Assembly (NCBI RefSeq): GCF_023101685.1
Contig: NZ_CP082164.1
Location: 6,572,001-6,636,000, forward strand
Length of the DNA: 64,000 nt
Direction of reading: 5' to 3'
Source: Bradyrhizobium sp. 186
Lineage (GTDB): Bacteria; Pseudomonadota; Alphaproteobacteria; Rhizobiales; Xanthobacteraceae
The number at the start of each line of letters is the position of its first letter. The first letter of the stretch is position 1. The notes under the pieces are model-generated. The model did not search any database. It was not told the origin of the DNA and was given only the letters and a program-made list of their open reading frames with translations. This document shows, piece by piece, positions 44,294-53,314 of this stretch. The translations under genes and the position numbers were made by a program.

Positions 44294-47200
44294 ATGATTG
44301 GAATCGTTCGGCTCGCCTTGCGGCGGCCCTATACGTTCGTCGTCATGGCGGTGCTGATCCTGATTTTTGGTACGGCGTCGGCGCTGCGGACGCCGACCGA
44401 CATCTTTCCGAACATCAACATTCCCGTCATCAGCGTAGTGTTCAGCTACACCGGCCTGCCCGCCGACGACATGGCCGGCCGCATCGTCACGTTCTACGAG
44501 CGGTCGCTGCCCAACAGCGTCAACGATATCGAGCACATCGAATCCCAGTCGATCGTAAACTACGGGATCATCAAGATCTTCTTTCAGCCGACCGTGAACA
44601 TCAATGCCGCGCTGGCGCAGGTCAACGGCATGTCGCAGACCGTGCTGAAGCAGATGCCGCCCGGCATTACCCCGCCGTTGATCCTGAGCTTCAACGCCTC
44701 GAGCGTGCCGATCCTGCAGCTCGCGCTTTCAAGCGACAAGATGTCGGAAACCCAGATTTTCGACTCGGCACTGAACTTCATCCGCCCAGCGCTGGCGCCG
44801 GTTCCAGGCGCCGCGTTGCCGCTTCCCTTCGGCGGCAAGGTGCGCCAGGTCCAGGCCGATCTCAATCAGCAGGCGCTGCATCAGTACGGCGTTTCCGCCA
44901 ACGACGTCATCAACGCGCTTTCGCTGCAGAACCTGATCACGCCGGTCGGAACGCAAAAAATCGGCTCCTACGAATATACTGTCAATTTGAACGACTCGCC
45001 GAAAGCGGTGCAGGCTTTCAACGACCTTCCGGTCAAGACCGTCAACGGCACCGTCATCTACATGCGGGACGTCGCCTACGTGCATGATGGCAGTCCGCCG
45101 CAGACCAATGCCGTTCACGTCAACGGTGCCAGCGCCGTTCTGCTGACGATCATGAAGTCGGGCGCCAGCTCAACGCTCGACATCATCAACGGCGTCAAGC
45201 GCCTGCTGCCGTCGGTGTCGCAGACGTTGCCAAGCAGCCTGAAGTTGACCGCGGTGGGCGATCAGTCGGTTTTCGTGACCGATGCGGTATCGAGCGTGGT
45301 CAGAGAAGGCGTGATCGCGGCGGCGCTGACGGGCGCGATGATCCTGCTGTTCCTTGGTAGCTGGCGCTCGACGTTGATCATCACGCTCTCGATCCCGCTG
45401 GCGATCCTGGCGGCGTTGACCGGCCTCTCGCTATTGGGCGAAACCGTCAACGTCATGACCCTCGGCGGCCTGGCGCTCGCGGTCGGTATCCTGGTCGACG
45501 ACGCCACCGTCACCATCGAGAACATCAACTGGCATCTTGAGCAGGGCAAGGAGATCGAGCCCGCCATTCTCGATGGCGCCCAGCAGATCGTGGTGCCGGC
45601 GACCGTTTCGTTGCTTTGCATTTGCATCGCCTTCGTGCCGATGTTCGGGCTTGGCGGCGTCGCCGGTTATCTGTTTCGGCCGCTCGCCGAAGCGGTGATG
45701 CTGGCGCTGGCCGCGTCCTATGTGCTGTCGCGCACGCTGGTGCCGACGCTGGCAAACTATCTCCTGCGCCATCAGCACGTCGGCGGCTCGGGCGATGCGG
45801 CCGGTCACGCAAAAGCCACCCGTAATCCACTCGCGCGGTTCCAGCGCGGTTTTGAGCACATGTTCGAAAACGTTCGAAAGGCCTATCTCGGCCTGCTGCA
45901 GCTCTGTCTGGGGAACCGGATCAAGGTGATCGCCGGATTCATGGCTTTCAGCATCCTGTCGTTCGGCCTTGCGCCCTCACTCGGCCAGGACTTCTTCCCG
46001 ACCGTCGACGGCGGCCAGATCAAGCTGCATATCCGGGCGCCGACGGGAACGCGGATCGAGGAGACGACCACCCTGACCGACCGGATCGGAACGGCCATAC
46101 ACGGCATCATTCCGTCCAACGAGCTCGGCGGCATCGTGAGCAATATCGGGCTTTCGGTCTCCGGCATCAACATGGCCTACAACAATTCCGGCACCATCGG
46201 CGTCGGCGACGCCGACATCCTGATCAGCCTCAAGCCCAACCATGCGCCGACCGACGACTACATCAAGACCATGCGGGAAAAACTGCCGCTGCAATTTCCG
46301 GGTACAAGCTTCGCCTTCCTTCCGGCTGATATCGTCAGCCAGGTGCTGAACTTCGGCGTACCGGCGCCGATCGACCTGCAGGTCGCCGGCAGCGACCTTG
46401 CGGCCAATCGCAAATATGCCAATGCGCTGCTGACGAAAATCAGGGCGATCCCGGGGATCGCGGATGCGCGCATCCAGCAGGCGTTTCAGCAGCCGACGCT
46501 GGACGTCAATGTCGACCGCTCGCTGACGTCGCTCGCCGGCCTCACCGAAAAAGACGTCGCCACCGCGATGCTGACGACGCTGTCGGGAAGCTCGCAGTCC
46601 GCCCCGACCTATTGGCTCAACCCCGCCAACGGCGTGTCCTACGCGGTATCGGTACAGACCCCGCAGCGCGATATCAACAGCATGACCGGCTTGCAAAACA
46701 TTCCGGTGACGTCGGCAGCGGCCGCCAATACCCAGCTGCTCGGCGGCCTGGCGCAGGTCCAGCGCGCCAACAGCAACGCGGTGGTGTCGCACTACAACGT
46801 TGCGCCTGTCATCGACATCTATGCGACGCCGCAGGGACGCGATCTCGGCGCGGTTGCATCGGATATCCGGACCGCCATCCACGACACCGCAAAAAATCTT
46901 CCCAAGGGCGCAAGCATCGCACTGCGTGGCCAGGTCAGCACGATGACAAGCGCCTATCAGCAGCTGTTCGTCGGCCTCGCGGCGGCGATTGTGCTGATCT
47001 ATTTGCTGATCGTCATCAACTTCCAGTCCTGGGTCGATCCATTCGTCATCGTCATGGCGCTGCCGACCGCGCTGGCCGGGATCGTCTGGATGCTGTTCGG
47101 CACCGGCACGACGCTTTCGGTTCCCGCGCTGACCGGCGCCATCATGTGCATGGGTGTGGCGACCGCCAACAGTATTCTGGTGATCAGCTTTGCCCGCGAA

Positions 47201-47476
47201 CGGATGGCGGCCGCGGCGAGCGCCACCGAAGCAGCCTTCGAGGCGGGCGGTTCGCGGTTTCGCCCGGTGCTGATGACGGCGCTCGCCATGGTTATCGGCA
47301 TGCTGCCGATGGCGATCGAGGCCGGGCAGAACCAACCGCTCGGGCGTGCCGTGATCGGTGGGCTGATCTTTGCCACCTGCGCCACCCTGTTTCTGGTGCC
47401 AACCATCTTCAGCCTGGCGCATAGCCGGCAGTCCGGCGCGGCAAGTGAGCCAGACGGCGCAACGATATCGCATTGA
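44294..47476 (+). CDS. RND-family efflux permease lacking the usual TM10 lysine
   Basis: A 1060-residue RND pump with two large periplasmic loops and twelve membrane segments. It begins MIGIVRLALRRPYTFVVMAV. The membrane Asp pair is present (AVGILVDDATVTIENI), but the position that holds a lysine in AcrB-like pumps reads GVATANSILVISFARERM, without lysine. This sets it apart from the first pump in the window. GGGAGAAG precedes the ATG. It is the first gene of a five-gene operon and, unusually, comes before its adaptor. The substrate is unknown. Confidence 0.93.
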   Translation: MIGIVRLALRRPYTFVVMAVLILIFGTASALRTPTDIFPNINIPVISVVFSYTGLPADDMAGRIVTFYERSLPNSVNDIEHIESQSIVNYGIIKIFFQPTVNINAALAQVNGMSQTVLKQMPPGITPPLILSFNASSVPILQLALSSDKMSETQIFDSALNFIRPALAPVPGAALPLPFGGKVRQVQADLNQQALHQYGVSANDVINALSLQNLITPVGTQKIGSYEYTVNLNDSPKAVQAFNDLPVKTVNGTVIYMRDVAYVHDGSPPQTNAVHVNGASAVLLTIMKSGASSTLDIINGVKRLLPSVSQTLPSSLKLTAVGDQSVFVTDAVSSVVREGVIAAALTGAMILLFLGSWRSTLIITLSIPLAILAALTGLSLLGETVNVMTLGGLALAVGILVDDATVTIENINWHLEQGKEIEPAILDGAQQIVVPATVSLLCICIAFVPMFGLGGVAGYLFRPLAEAVMLALAASYVLSRTLVPTLANYLLRHQHVGGSGDAAGHAKATRNPLARFQRGFEHMFENVRKAYLGLLQLCLGNRIKVIAGFMAFSILSFGLAPSLGQDFFPTVDGGQIKLHIRAPTGTRIEETTTLTDRIGTAIHGIIPSNELGGIVSNIGLSVSGINMAYNNSGTIGVGDADILISLKPNHAPTDDYIKTMREKLPLQFPGTSFAFLPADIVSQVLNFGVPAPIDLQVAGSDLAANRKYANALLTKIRAIPGIADARIQQAFQQPTLDVNVDRSLTSLAGLTEKDVATAMLTTLSGSSQSAPTYWLNPANGVSYAVSVQTPQRDINSMTGLQNIPVTSAAAANTQLLGGLAQVQRANSNAVVSHYNVAPVIDIYATPQGRDLGAVASDIRTAIHDTAKNLPKGASIALRGQVSTMTSAYQQLFVGLAAAIVLIYLLIVINFQSWVDPFVIVMALPTALAGIVWMLFGTGTTLSVPALTGAIMCMGVATANSILVISFARERMAAAASATEAAFEAGGSRFRPVLMTALAMVIGMLPMAIEAGQNQPLGRAVIGGLIFATCATLFLVPTIFSLAHSRQSGAASEPDGATISH

Positions 47477-47488
47477 GTGGAGAAGAAA

Positions 47489-48682
47489 ATGCCCGCGGAA
47501 GACATCAAAGCGCCAGGCCGAAAAGGCCTTCTGACCGCTGCGGCTGCCGCCGTCCTGATGGCCGGCATCGTGCTCAGCTACGGCTTGATCGGCGGCGCGC
47601 AGAGCAAGCAGGAGGTGGTGGACTGGACCAACACCCATGCCATCCCAACGGTTGCGCTGGCCGCGCTGATCCCCGGCGGCTCGCATCAGACGCTGACGTT
47701 GCCCGGCAATATTCAGCCGTTCAACCGGGCGGCGATTTTCGCGCGCGTCAACGGTTACGTGAAGAGCTGGGACCACGACATCGGATCGCCGGTCAAGGCT
47801 GGCCAGGTGCTGGCCTCAATCGATGCGCCCGACCTCGACCAGCAGCTCGGCCAGGCCAAGGCGACGCTGGCAAGCGTCAGGGCCAATCATCAAATCGCAT
47901 CGCTCACCGCCAACCGGAACAACATACTACTGCAAAAGCACATCGTGGCCCAGCAGCTTGCGGACCAGACCACCGCCGATGAGAAGGCGAAGGAGGCCGT
48001 CGTCGACGCCAACGAAGCCAACGTCCGCCAGCTCGAGGCCATGCAATCGTTCAAGACGCTCGCCGCGCCATTCGACGGCGTCGTCACCGCCCGCAACGTC
48101 GAGCTCGGCATGCTGATCAATTCGGGCGGCTCAGGGCAGCCGCTGTTCGAGGTGTCGGACCTGCATCGCGTTCGCATCTACGTGCAGGTGCCGCAATCGT
48201 TTACGGCCGAGCTGACCGTTGGAATGAAAGCGACGTTCGAAATGCCGCAATACCCGGGCGCTCAATTCGAGGCGACGCTGTCGCATGTCTCCAAGTCGAT
48301 AAATCAAACTTCGCACAGCATGCAAGTCGAGCTGCAGGCCGATAATGCCGCCGGAAAATTCTTCGGCGGGAGCTACTGCAATGTGCGTTTCGAGATTCCG
48401 ATCGACGCGCATCTGGTCAAGGTTCCGTCGACCGCGCTGATCACCGGCAACCAGGGCACGCAGATCGCAACCGTCGACGGCAATGACAAGGTTGTCCTCA
48501 AGAGCGTGCAACTCGGTCGCGATCTCGGTGACAGCGTGGAGGTTCTTGCCGGATTGTCGCCGGCCGACCGGATCATCAATAACCCGCCGGAGACGCTGGC
48601 CGGCGGCGATCCGGTTCGCGTGGCGCAGGCGGCCTCGCAGGCCACCGCTCCGGCATTGCCGGCGCCATCGTCCAAGCAATGA
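47489..48682 (+). CDS. RND efflux periplasmic adaptor (membrane fusion protein)
   Basis: About 397 residues: a membrane anchor (LLTAAAAAVLMAGIVLSYGL), lipoyl halves (FARVNGYVKSWDHDIGSPVK and LAAPFDGVVTARNVELGMLI), a hairpin between them (about 105-170), and the beta-barrel/membrane-proximal domains with GGSYCNVRFEIPIDAHLVKV. ATG 47489 is chosen since GGAGAAG lies just upstream; the GTG at 47477 is inside that site. It pairs with the preceding permease, whose stop is only 12 bases upstream. No outer-membrane channel gene is present. Confidence 0.92.
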   Translation: MPAEDIKAPGRKGLLTAAAAAVLMAGIVLSYGLIGGAQSKQEVVDWTNTHAIPTVALAALIPGGSHQTLTLPGNIQPFNRAAIFARVNGYVKSWDHDIGSPVKAGQVLASIDAPDLDQQLGQAKATLASVRANHQIASLTANRNNILLQKHIVAQQLADQTTADEKAKEAVVDANEANVRQLEAMQSFKTLAAPFDGVVTARNVELGMLINSGGSGQPLFEVSDLHRVRIYVQVPQSFTAELTVGMKATFEMPQYPGAQFEATLSHVSKSINQTSHSMQVELQADNAAGKFFGGSYCNVRFEIPIDAHLVKVPSTALITGNQGTQIATVDGNDKVVLKSVQLGRDLGDSVEVLAGLSPADRIINNPPETLAGGDPVRVAQAASQATAPALPAPSSKQ

Positions 48683-48692
48683 GGCGCGTGTC

Positions 48693-49844
48693 ATGCGGAT
48701 TCATGCGGATATCCCCTTCGGCACACGCGACATCAGGCTGGATTTATTTCGCGGCCTGGCGAACTGGGCGATCTTTCTGGACCACATTCCTCATGAAGTG
48801 CTGAATTGGACCACGAGCAGGAATTACGGCTTCAGCGATGCCGCCGATCTCTTTGTATTCATCTCCGGCTACACGGCAGCCCTCGCATTTGGACGAATCA
48901 TGGTCGAGCGCGGCTATCTGGCCGCTGCATCGCGGCTGTCAAAGCGCGCTTTCGAACTCTATGCCGCGCACATCATGGTGGTCGCCATCTATATCGTGGT
49001 GATTGCGTGCGCCTCCCGCGAATTTCTCGATCCAGACGACCTGAACCAGTTCAACGTCGCTATTTTCCTGAACATGCCGTTCCGGGAATCCATCCAGGCG
49101 CTGGCCTTGAGATACAAACCCGTCAATCTCGACGTGCTTCCGCTTTATATTCTGTTGTTGGGCGCGTTCGCGCCGACTCTCTGGCTCTTGGTCCGCAAGC
49201 CGAATTGGACATTGGCTGGTTCGCTGGTCCTGTATGTTGCCGCAAGGCATTTTGGCTGGAATCTTCCGGCCTCTCCGTCGGGCTCCTGGTATTTCAATCC
49301 GTTCGCCTGGCAACTGCTGTTTGTTCTGGGCGCATGGACAGCCCTTGGCGGCGCCCGGGCCCTGCAGCCGATCCTCGGAACGGGGGCGGCGTTCCGGCTC
49401 GCGATCGGCTACCTTTTATTCGCTTTTGCCGTGACGACGGCCATTCGGTCTCCAGATATCGGCGGCCTTGTTCCGCATTGGATGCTGCAGCCATTCGATC
49501 CCAACGATAAGACCAACCTCGCGCCTTACCGTGTCCTTCACTTCATCGCGCTCGCTGTTGTGGTGACCCGGTTCCTGCCTCTAGATTCGCCAATCTTGCG
49601 ATGGCGCGCGCTGGCGCCGCTGATCCAGTGTGGCCGAAGGTCGCTCCAGATCTTTTGCACTGGCATCGTCCTCTCGTTTTGCGCTCATGCCGCGATCGAA
49701 CTGAGCCTGAACGCGTTGTGGGTTCAGATTGCCGTTGGTGCGATCGGAATATCGCTGATGACAGCAGTCGCCTATTGCGGGACGTGGTCGAAAGGGCGTG
49801 ATCGCGCGCTTTCCTCGCCGGTTCGAATTGGAGAGCTCGCATGA
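48693..49844 (+). CDS. opgC: OpgC-family membrane acyltransferase-like protein
   Basis: A 383-residue polytopic membrane protein of about ten helices. The N-terminus TRDIRLDLFRGLANWAIFLD followed by HIPHEVLNWTTSRNYGFSDA and ADLFVFISGYTAALAFG matches OpgC, which succinylates osmoregulated periplasmic glucans. The histidine in FLDHIPHEVL is the likely catalytic residue by analogy to acyltransferase-3 proteins. No glucan synthesis gene (opgG, opgH) is nearby, so here it may act on another envelope glycan. ATG 48693 lies 8 bases after the adaptor stop region; its own stop overlaps the next gene by four bases. Confidence 0.85.
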   Translation: MRIHADIPFGTRDIRLDLFRGLANWAIFLDHIPHEVLNWTTSRNYGFSDAADLFVFISGYTAALAFGRIMVERGYLAAASRLSKRAFELYAAHIMVVAIYIVVIACASREFLDPDDLNQFNVAIFLNMPFRESIQALALRYKPVNLDVLPLYILLLGAFAPTLWLLVRKPNWTLAGSLVLYVAARHFGWNLPASPSGSWYFNPFAWQLLFVLGAWTALGGARALQPILGTGAAFRLAIGYLLFAFAVTTAIRSPDIGGLVPHWMLQPFDPNDKTNLAPYRVLHFIALAVVVTRFLPLDSPILRWRALAPLIQCGRRSLQIFCTGIVLSFCAHAAIELSLNALWVQIAVGAIGISLMTAVAYCGTWSKGRDRALSSPVRIGELA

Positions 49845-50593
49845 TCGCCCATTGGGGACTGATCTGGCCGGCCATGATGGCCGCGTTCCTGGCCTCACTG
49901 GTCGAGGCGGTCGAAGCTCTGACGATCGTGCTGGCTGTGGCTACCGTGCGCGGCTGGCGGCCGGCCGGGCTCGGCGCGCTCGCCGGGCTTGCGGTGCTGG
50001 CGCTCATTGTCGTGGCGCTCGGGCCGTTGCTGGATCATGTGCCGCTGCACCTGCTGCAGCTCGTCATCGGGGTCCTGCTCCTCCTGTTCGGCATGCGGTG
50101 GTTGCGCAAGGCGATCCTGCGCGCGGCAGGGGTCATCCCGCTCCATGATGAGGCGTTGACGTTCGCGGCCGAGACGGCAGAATTGCGCGAGCAGGCTCGC
50201 CGCAACGAGGCGCGGCTCGATTGGCTCGCGGCCATCACGACCTTCAAGGCGGTTCTCCTCGAAGGGCTGGAAGTCGTGTTCATCGTAATTGCAGTGGGTG
50301 CCGGTCACGGAATGGTCGTTCCCGCGAGCGCCGGCGCTATTGCGGCGTGTCTCGGCGTTGCGCTTGTCGGCCTTGCCGTTAATCGGCCGCTGGCGCGGGT
50401 TCCGGAAAACACGCTCAAATTCGCCGTCGGCATTATGCTGTCCGCGTTCGGCGTGTTCTGGACCGGTGAGGGACTCGGCGTGCCTTGGCCCGGCGGCGAT
50501 TTCGCGATCGTGGGATTTGCGGCGATGTTTCTGGCTGTCAGCAGCGCAGCTATCGTGCTCGCTCGCCGCCCGAAAACGGGGGCCTTGTCATGA
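49841..50593 (+). CDS. COG4280-type membrane protein with two ExxE motifs
   Basis: A 250-residue membrane protein of about six or seven helices, resembling the uncharacterised COG4280 group. The two halves each carry an ExxE motif followed by IVxAV: VEAVEALTIVLAVATV (Glu 22 and 25) and LLEGLEVVFIVIAVGA (Glu 141 and 144). A charged helical linker (about 102-128) separates them. The EGLE form recalls the REGLE motif of FTR1/EfeU iron permeases and the acidic motifs of GDT1 proteins. A divalent-metal role is therefore possible but unproven. It overlaps OpgC upstream and the small gene downstream, both by ATGA. Confidence 0.75.
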   Translation: MIAHWGLIWPAMMAAFLASLVEAVEALTIVLAVATVRGWRPAGLGALAGLAVLALIVVALGPLLDHVPLHLLQLVIGVLLLLFGMRWLRKAILRAAGVIPLHDEALTFAAETAELREQARRNEARLDWLAAITTFKAVLLEGLEVVFIVIAVGAGHGMVVPASAGAIAACLGVALVGLAVNRPLARVPENTLKFAVGIMLSAFGVFWTGEGLGVPWPGGDFAIVGFAAMFLAVSSAAIVLARRPKTGALS

Positions 50594-50787
50594 TGATCCT
50601 GCTGCGGGAACTGGCCGGCCTGTTCGTTGACGACGGGGCGCTCGCGCTCGCGATTCTGGCGGTCGTCGGCCTCGCGGGCATGGCGGCAGTGCTGATGCCG
50701 GATACGCCGTTGGCAGCGGGCGCTGTCTTATTGTTCGGTTGTCTCGCCGCGCTGGTTTCGAGCCTTGCGCGAACCGACAGGCATTGA
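50590..50787 (+). CDS. 65-residue two-helix membrane protein
   Basis: A small protein with two hydrophobic segments (LALAILAVVGLAGMAAVLMP and AAGAVLLFGCLAALVSSLA). The frame is open 105 bases further upstream, but the ATG at 50590 overlaps the preceding stop (ATGA) like the other joins in this operon, so it is preferred. It ends the five-gene operon. Function unknown; a small subunit of the ExxE protein is one possibility. Confidence 0.7.
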   Translation: MMILLRELAGLFVDDGALALAILAVVGLAGMAAVLMPDTPLAAGAVLLFGCLAALVSSLARTDRH

Positions 50788-51344
50788 TGGCTCGCGCCAC
50801 GCGCGTTCGCCGTATGGCGGGGTGGCGCTTGCTTTCGGCGGGCAGGCCGAGAACGGAGAGTAACCGGTCAAGAATGACGAATGTCCGCTAAGACACAGAC
50901 GCACTGCGGCCAAGTCGCGGTGACAATTTTGGAAAGTTTGGTTTCAATTCTGAATCCGTGATTTGACGGGCTCGTGGATTGCTGACGCAGACGTTCTGGT
51001 GCACGACAGGGGTCGCCACGATTGAAGGCGTGGCTCTCTTGCCGAACGTCACTTCTCGCCGCAAGCGGCCATTCACTTGTTCCGCGAATTGAACCCTCGG
51101 CAATTGACCCGAAACAGCAGCCCGCCGCTGACACCGCAGCGCGTCCAGTTCAGCCTGCTTACATTGGTTGCCGTTAGATTTTCTATGATCTCCCGGTGCA
51201 CACATCGTGCACACGCCGCCTTCTAACTAATTGAAAGACCTAAACTCTCGCTCCAATCCATCATGAGCCAAGTTGAGCTAACTGAGGCTGGCCTGATCCA
51301 AGATCGTCAACTCTAAACCATGGCCACGGCGCAAATGGATTTGG
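50788..51344. other. Intergenic stretch with a GTGCACAC direct repeat
   Basis: No gene is visible in these 557 bases between the end of the RND operon and the end of the convergent dehydrogenase operon. GTGCACAC occurs twice with an 11-base period (51196-51203 and 51207-51214). TTGAGCTAACTGAGGCTGG (51273-51291) resembles the sequence at 31375-31393. Short frames here lack support. Confidence 0.45.
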
Positions 51345-52091
51345 TTAGATTGCCGTATAGCCGCCGTCGGCATTGATGCACGCGCCGGTGATAATCGAGG
51401 CCCTGTCGCTGGCGAGAAAGGCCACGACCTCTGCAATTTCCTCGGGCCGGGCCAGCCGCCCGATCGGCTGCCGGGTCAGCATCGTCTGGCGGGTCGCCTC
51501 GGGCAGCTTTGCCAGCAGCGGCGTATCGACATAGCCCGGAGAGACGCAGTTGGCCCGGATCCCCTTGCGCGCATAGGTCAGCGCAACCGAGCGGGTGAGA
51601 TTGACCACCGCGGCTTTTGCGGCCGAATAGGCGTTGCTGTTCTCCTGGCCGACATGGGCCAGAATGGATGCCATGTTGACGATCGCGCCACCGCCGGTCG
51701 CAAGCATGCTGCCCGCGGCGAACTTGTTGCAGATCGCCACCCCGGTGAGATCGACGTCGATCACGCGGCGCCAGTCGGCAAGATCGAGTTCGTGGATTGG
51801 CGACTTGCGCTCGGGAATGCCGGCATTGGCGACGAGGACGTCGAGCTGGCCGAACTGCGTGACGGCCGCCTGCATCAGCGCGACAACCGAGGCCTCATTG
51901 GTGACGTCGACATGCTGGAAGACCGCCGCATGACCATCGGCGGTAAGCCCGGCCGCAAGTGCGGCTCCGCTTTCGGCGAGATCACCGAGCACGACTTTCG
52001 CCCCCTCGACGGCAAACAGCCGTGCAATCGCGGCTCCAATCCCGGAGCCGGCGCCGGTGATGACAGCAACCTTTCCCTTGAGCAGCACCAT
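51345..52091 (-). CDS. Short-chain dehydrogenase/reductase (SDR 1)
   Basis: A 248-residue classical SDR. The cofactor site is VITGAGSGIGAAIARLF (TGxxxGxG); the NAG strand motif reads VLVANAGIPE; catalytic Ser/Tyr/Lys are in VNMASILAHVGQENSNAYSAAKAAVV. The C-terminal segment SDRASIITGACINADGGYTAI is typical. An acidic residue after the second strand (GDLAESG) favours NAD over NADP. It is the last gene of the minus-strand operon that starts with the flavin dehydrogenase, 30 bases after the second SDR. Substrate unknown; an alcohol or hydroxy-ring compound is likely. Confidence 0.93.
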   Translation of the reverse strand: MVLLKGKVAVITGAGSGIGAAIARLFAVEGAKVVLGDLAESGAALAAGLTADGHAAVFQHVDVTNEASVVALMQAAVTQFGQLDVLVANAGIPERKSPIHELDLADWRRVIDVDLTGVAICNKFAAGSMLATGGGAIVNMASILAHVGQENSNAYSAAKAAVVNLTRSVALTYARKGIRANCVSPGYVDTPLLAKLPEATRQTMLTRQPIGRLARPEEIAEVVAFLASDRASIITGACINADGGYTAI

Positions 52092-52121
52092 ACCCTCCCG
52101 TTCGACCCCGATTTGCCGAAC

Positions 52122-52916
52122 TCAGTTCTTCTCGAAGCCCGGGCGCGGAGTCGTGCCCATCAGCGTCTGTGTGAAGCCACCGTCCACGACAATCTCCTCA
52201 CCGGTGATGTAGCTCGCCCGCTCGCTCGCGAGGAAGACGGCCGCATCGGCGATGTCCTCGGGGCGGCCGATGCGCCGTGCCGGCACCAGCGCCCGCCGCG
52301 CCTCGTGCACGCCCTGGGTCTGATAGATGGCCTCGGTCATCGGCGTGCGGATCATGCCCGGGCTGACGACGTTGCTGCGTACGCCGCGCGGTCCCCATTC
52401 GACCGCGAGCTGGCGGGACAGCATGGCCACGCCGGCCTTGCTCACGCTGTAGGCGCCGCTGTAGCCCTGCGGAAACGAAGCCGAGATCGACGCGACATGG
52501 ACGATGGCGCCTGCACCGCGCGCCAGCATCGGCCCTCCGAAGGCCCGCGCGCAGCGCAGGTAGCCGGTCAGGTTCAACGACAGAATGCGGTCCCAATCCG
52601 CCATGCTCGTGGCGTCGAGCCCGCTCGGCAACATCGTGCCGGCATTGTTGACGAGGATTTCGGCTTCGCCCACCTTCGCCGCCACCTCGCCGGCGGCGCG
52701 CCTGACGCTGTCATCGCGGGTGACATCGCAGGCGAGGAACTCCGCGCGGCCACCGCTTGCGCTAATCTCCGCCGCGACAGCCGCGCCGGCCTCGTCGCGG
52801 TCGAGCACGACGACGGTCGCGCCCACCGCCGAAAGGCCGAGCGCAATGCCGCGCCCGATGCCGGCACCACCACCCGTGACGACGGCAACTTTCGCGGAAA
52901 GATTGATCCATGCCAT
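52122..52916 (-). CDS. Short-chain dehydrogenase/reductase (SDR 2)
   Basis: A 264-residue classical SDR, paralogous to SDR 1 but clearly different in sequence. It shows VVTGGGAGIGRGIALGL (TGxxxGxG), an Asp after strand 2 (VVLDRDEAG, suggesting NAD), ILVNNAGTML, and catalytic residues in VASISASFPQGYSGAYSVSKAG. It ends SERASYITGEEIVVDGGFTQ. It follows the NIPSNAP gene by 35 bases and precedes SDR 1 by 30. Two SDRs in a row suggest two successive oxidations in one pathway. Confidence 0.93.
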   Translation of the reverse strand: MAWINLSAKVAVVTGGGAGIGRGIALGLSAVGATVVVLDRDEAGAAVAAEISASGGRAEFLACDVTRDDSVRRAAGEVAAKVGEAEILVNNAGTMLPSGLDATSMADWDRILSLNLTGYLRCARAFGGPMLARGAGAIVHVASISASFPQGYSGAYSVSKAGVAMLSRQLAVEWGPRGVRSNVVSPGMIRTPMTEAIYQTQGVHEARRALVPARRIGRPEDIADAAVFLASERASYITGEEIVVDGGFTQTLMGTTPRPGFEKN

Positions 52917-52951
52917 GCGGAGCTCCCAAAGTTAGAAAGGCGATTGGCGGC

Positions 52952-53290
52952 TCAGGTGGCGAGACCCGCCAGAGACGGCAGCTCGATCCTTCGGATCAGC
53001 CGGTTCTCCTGCGCGATGATGAGATGCTCTGAGGCTTGCAAGTAATCCGGCCAGTCGGGATGCTTGTCGCGCGCGGCGTGCCGGCGCTCGAACTCTCCCA
53101 TGTCGGGGAAACCCCAAAGATGGACGATCTGGTTGAGCGGCCCAACCGCGCTCGTGAACATGCCGAGCGGACGACCCAGATATTTGAGCTGGACCGGCAT
53201 CGCGAGGCGGTCGAACAACTCGATGAACTCCGCCATCTTGCGCAGGCGGATGGTATAGACGCGCAGGTCGACAATGGCTTGCTCGGTCAT
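52952..53290 (-). CDS. NIPSNAP-family small protein
   Basis: A 112-residue ferredoxin-like dimeric alpha-beta barrel protein. The opening VDLRVYTIRLRKMAEFIELF and the later VGPLNQIVHLWGFPDMGEFE and RRHAARDKHPDWPDYLQAS are typical of NIPSNAP. In bacteria these proteins occur in aromatic and terpenoid catabolic clusters, with no settled activity. It lies between the binding-protein gene and SDR 2 with short gaps on both sides, so it is part of the same pathway. Confidence 0.88.
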   Translation of the reverse strand: MTEQAIVDLRVYTIRLRKMAEFIELFDRLAMPVQLKYLGRPLGMFTSAVGPLNQIVHLWGFPDMGEFERRHAARDKHPDWPDYLQASEHLIIAQENRLIRRIELPSLAGLAT

Positions 53291-53314
53291 CGGAGGATCT
53301 CCCGGTTGGTTCTC

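Noticed and set aside
44119..45087. 322-codon open frame upstream of and overlapping the RND permease
   Set aside because: Most of it is the permease gene read in another frame; the first 60 codons have no family similarity or ribosome site.
45977..47776. 599-codon open frame on the minus strand
   Set aside because: It is antisense to the RND permease and adaptor, rich in Arg, His and Asp, with no recognisable motif.
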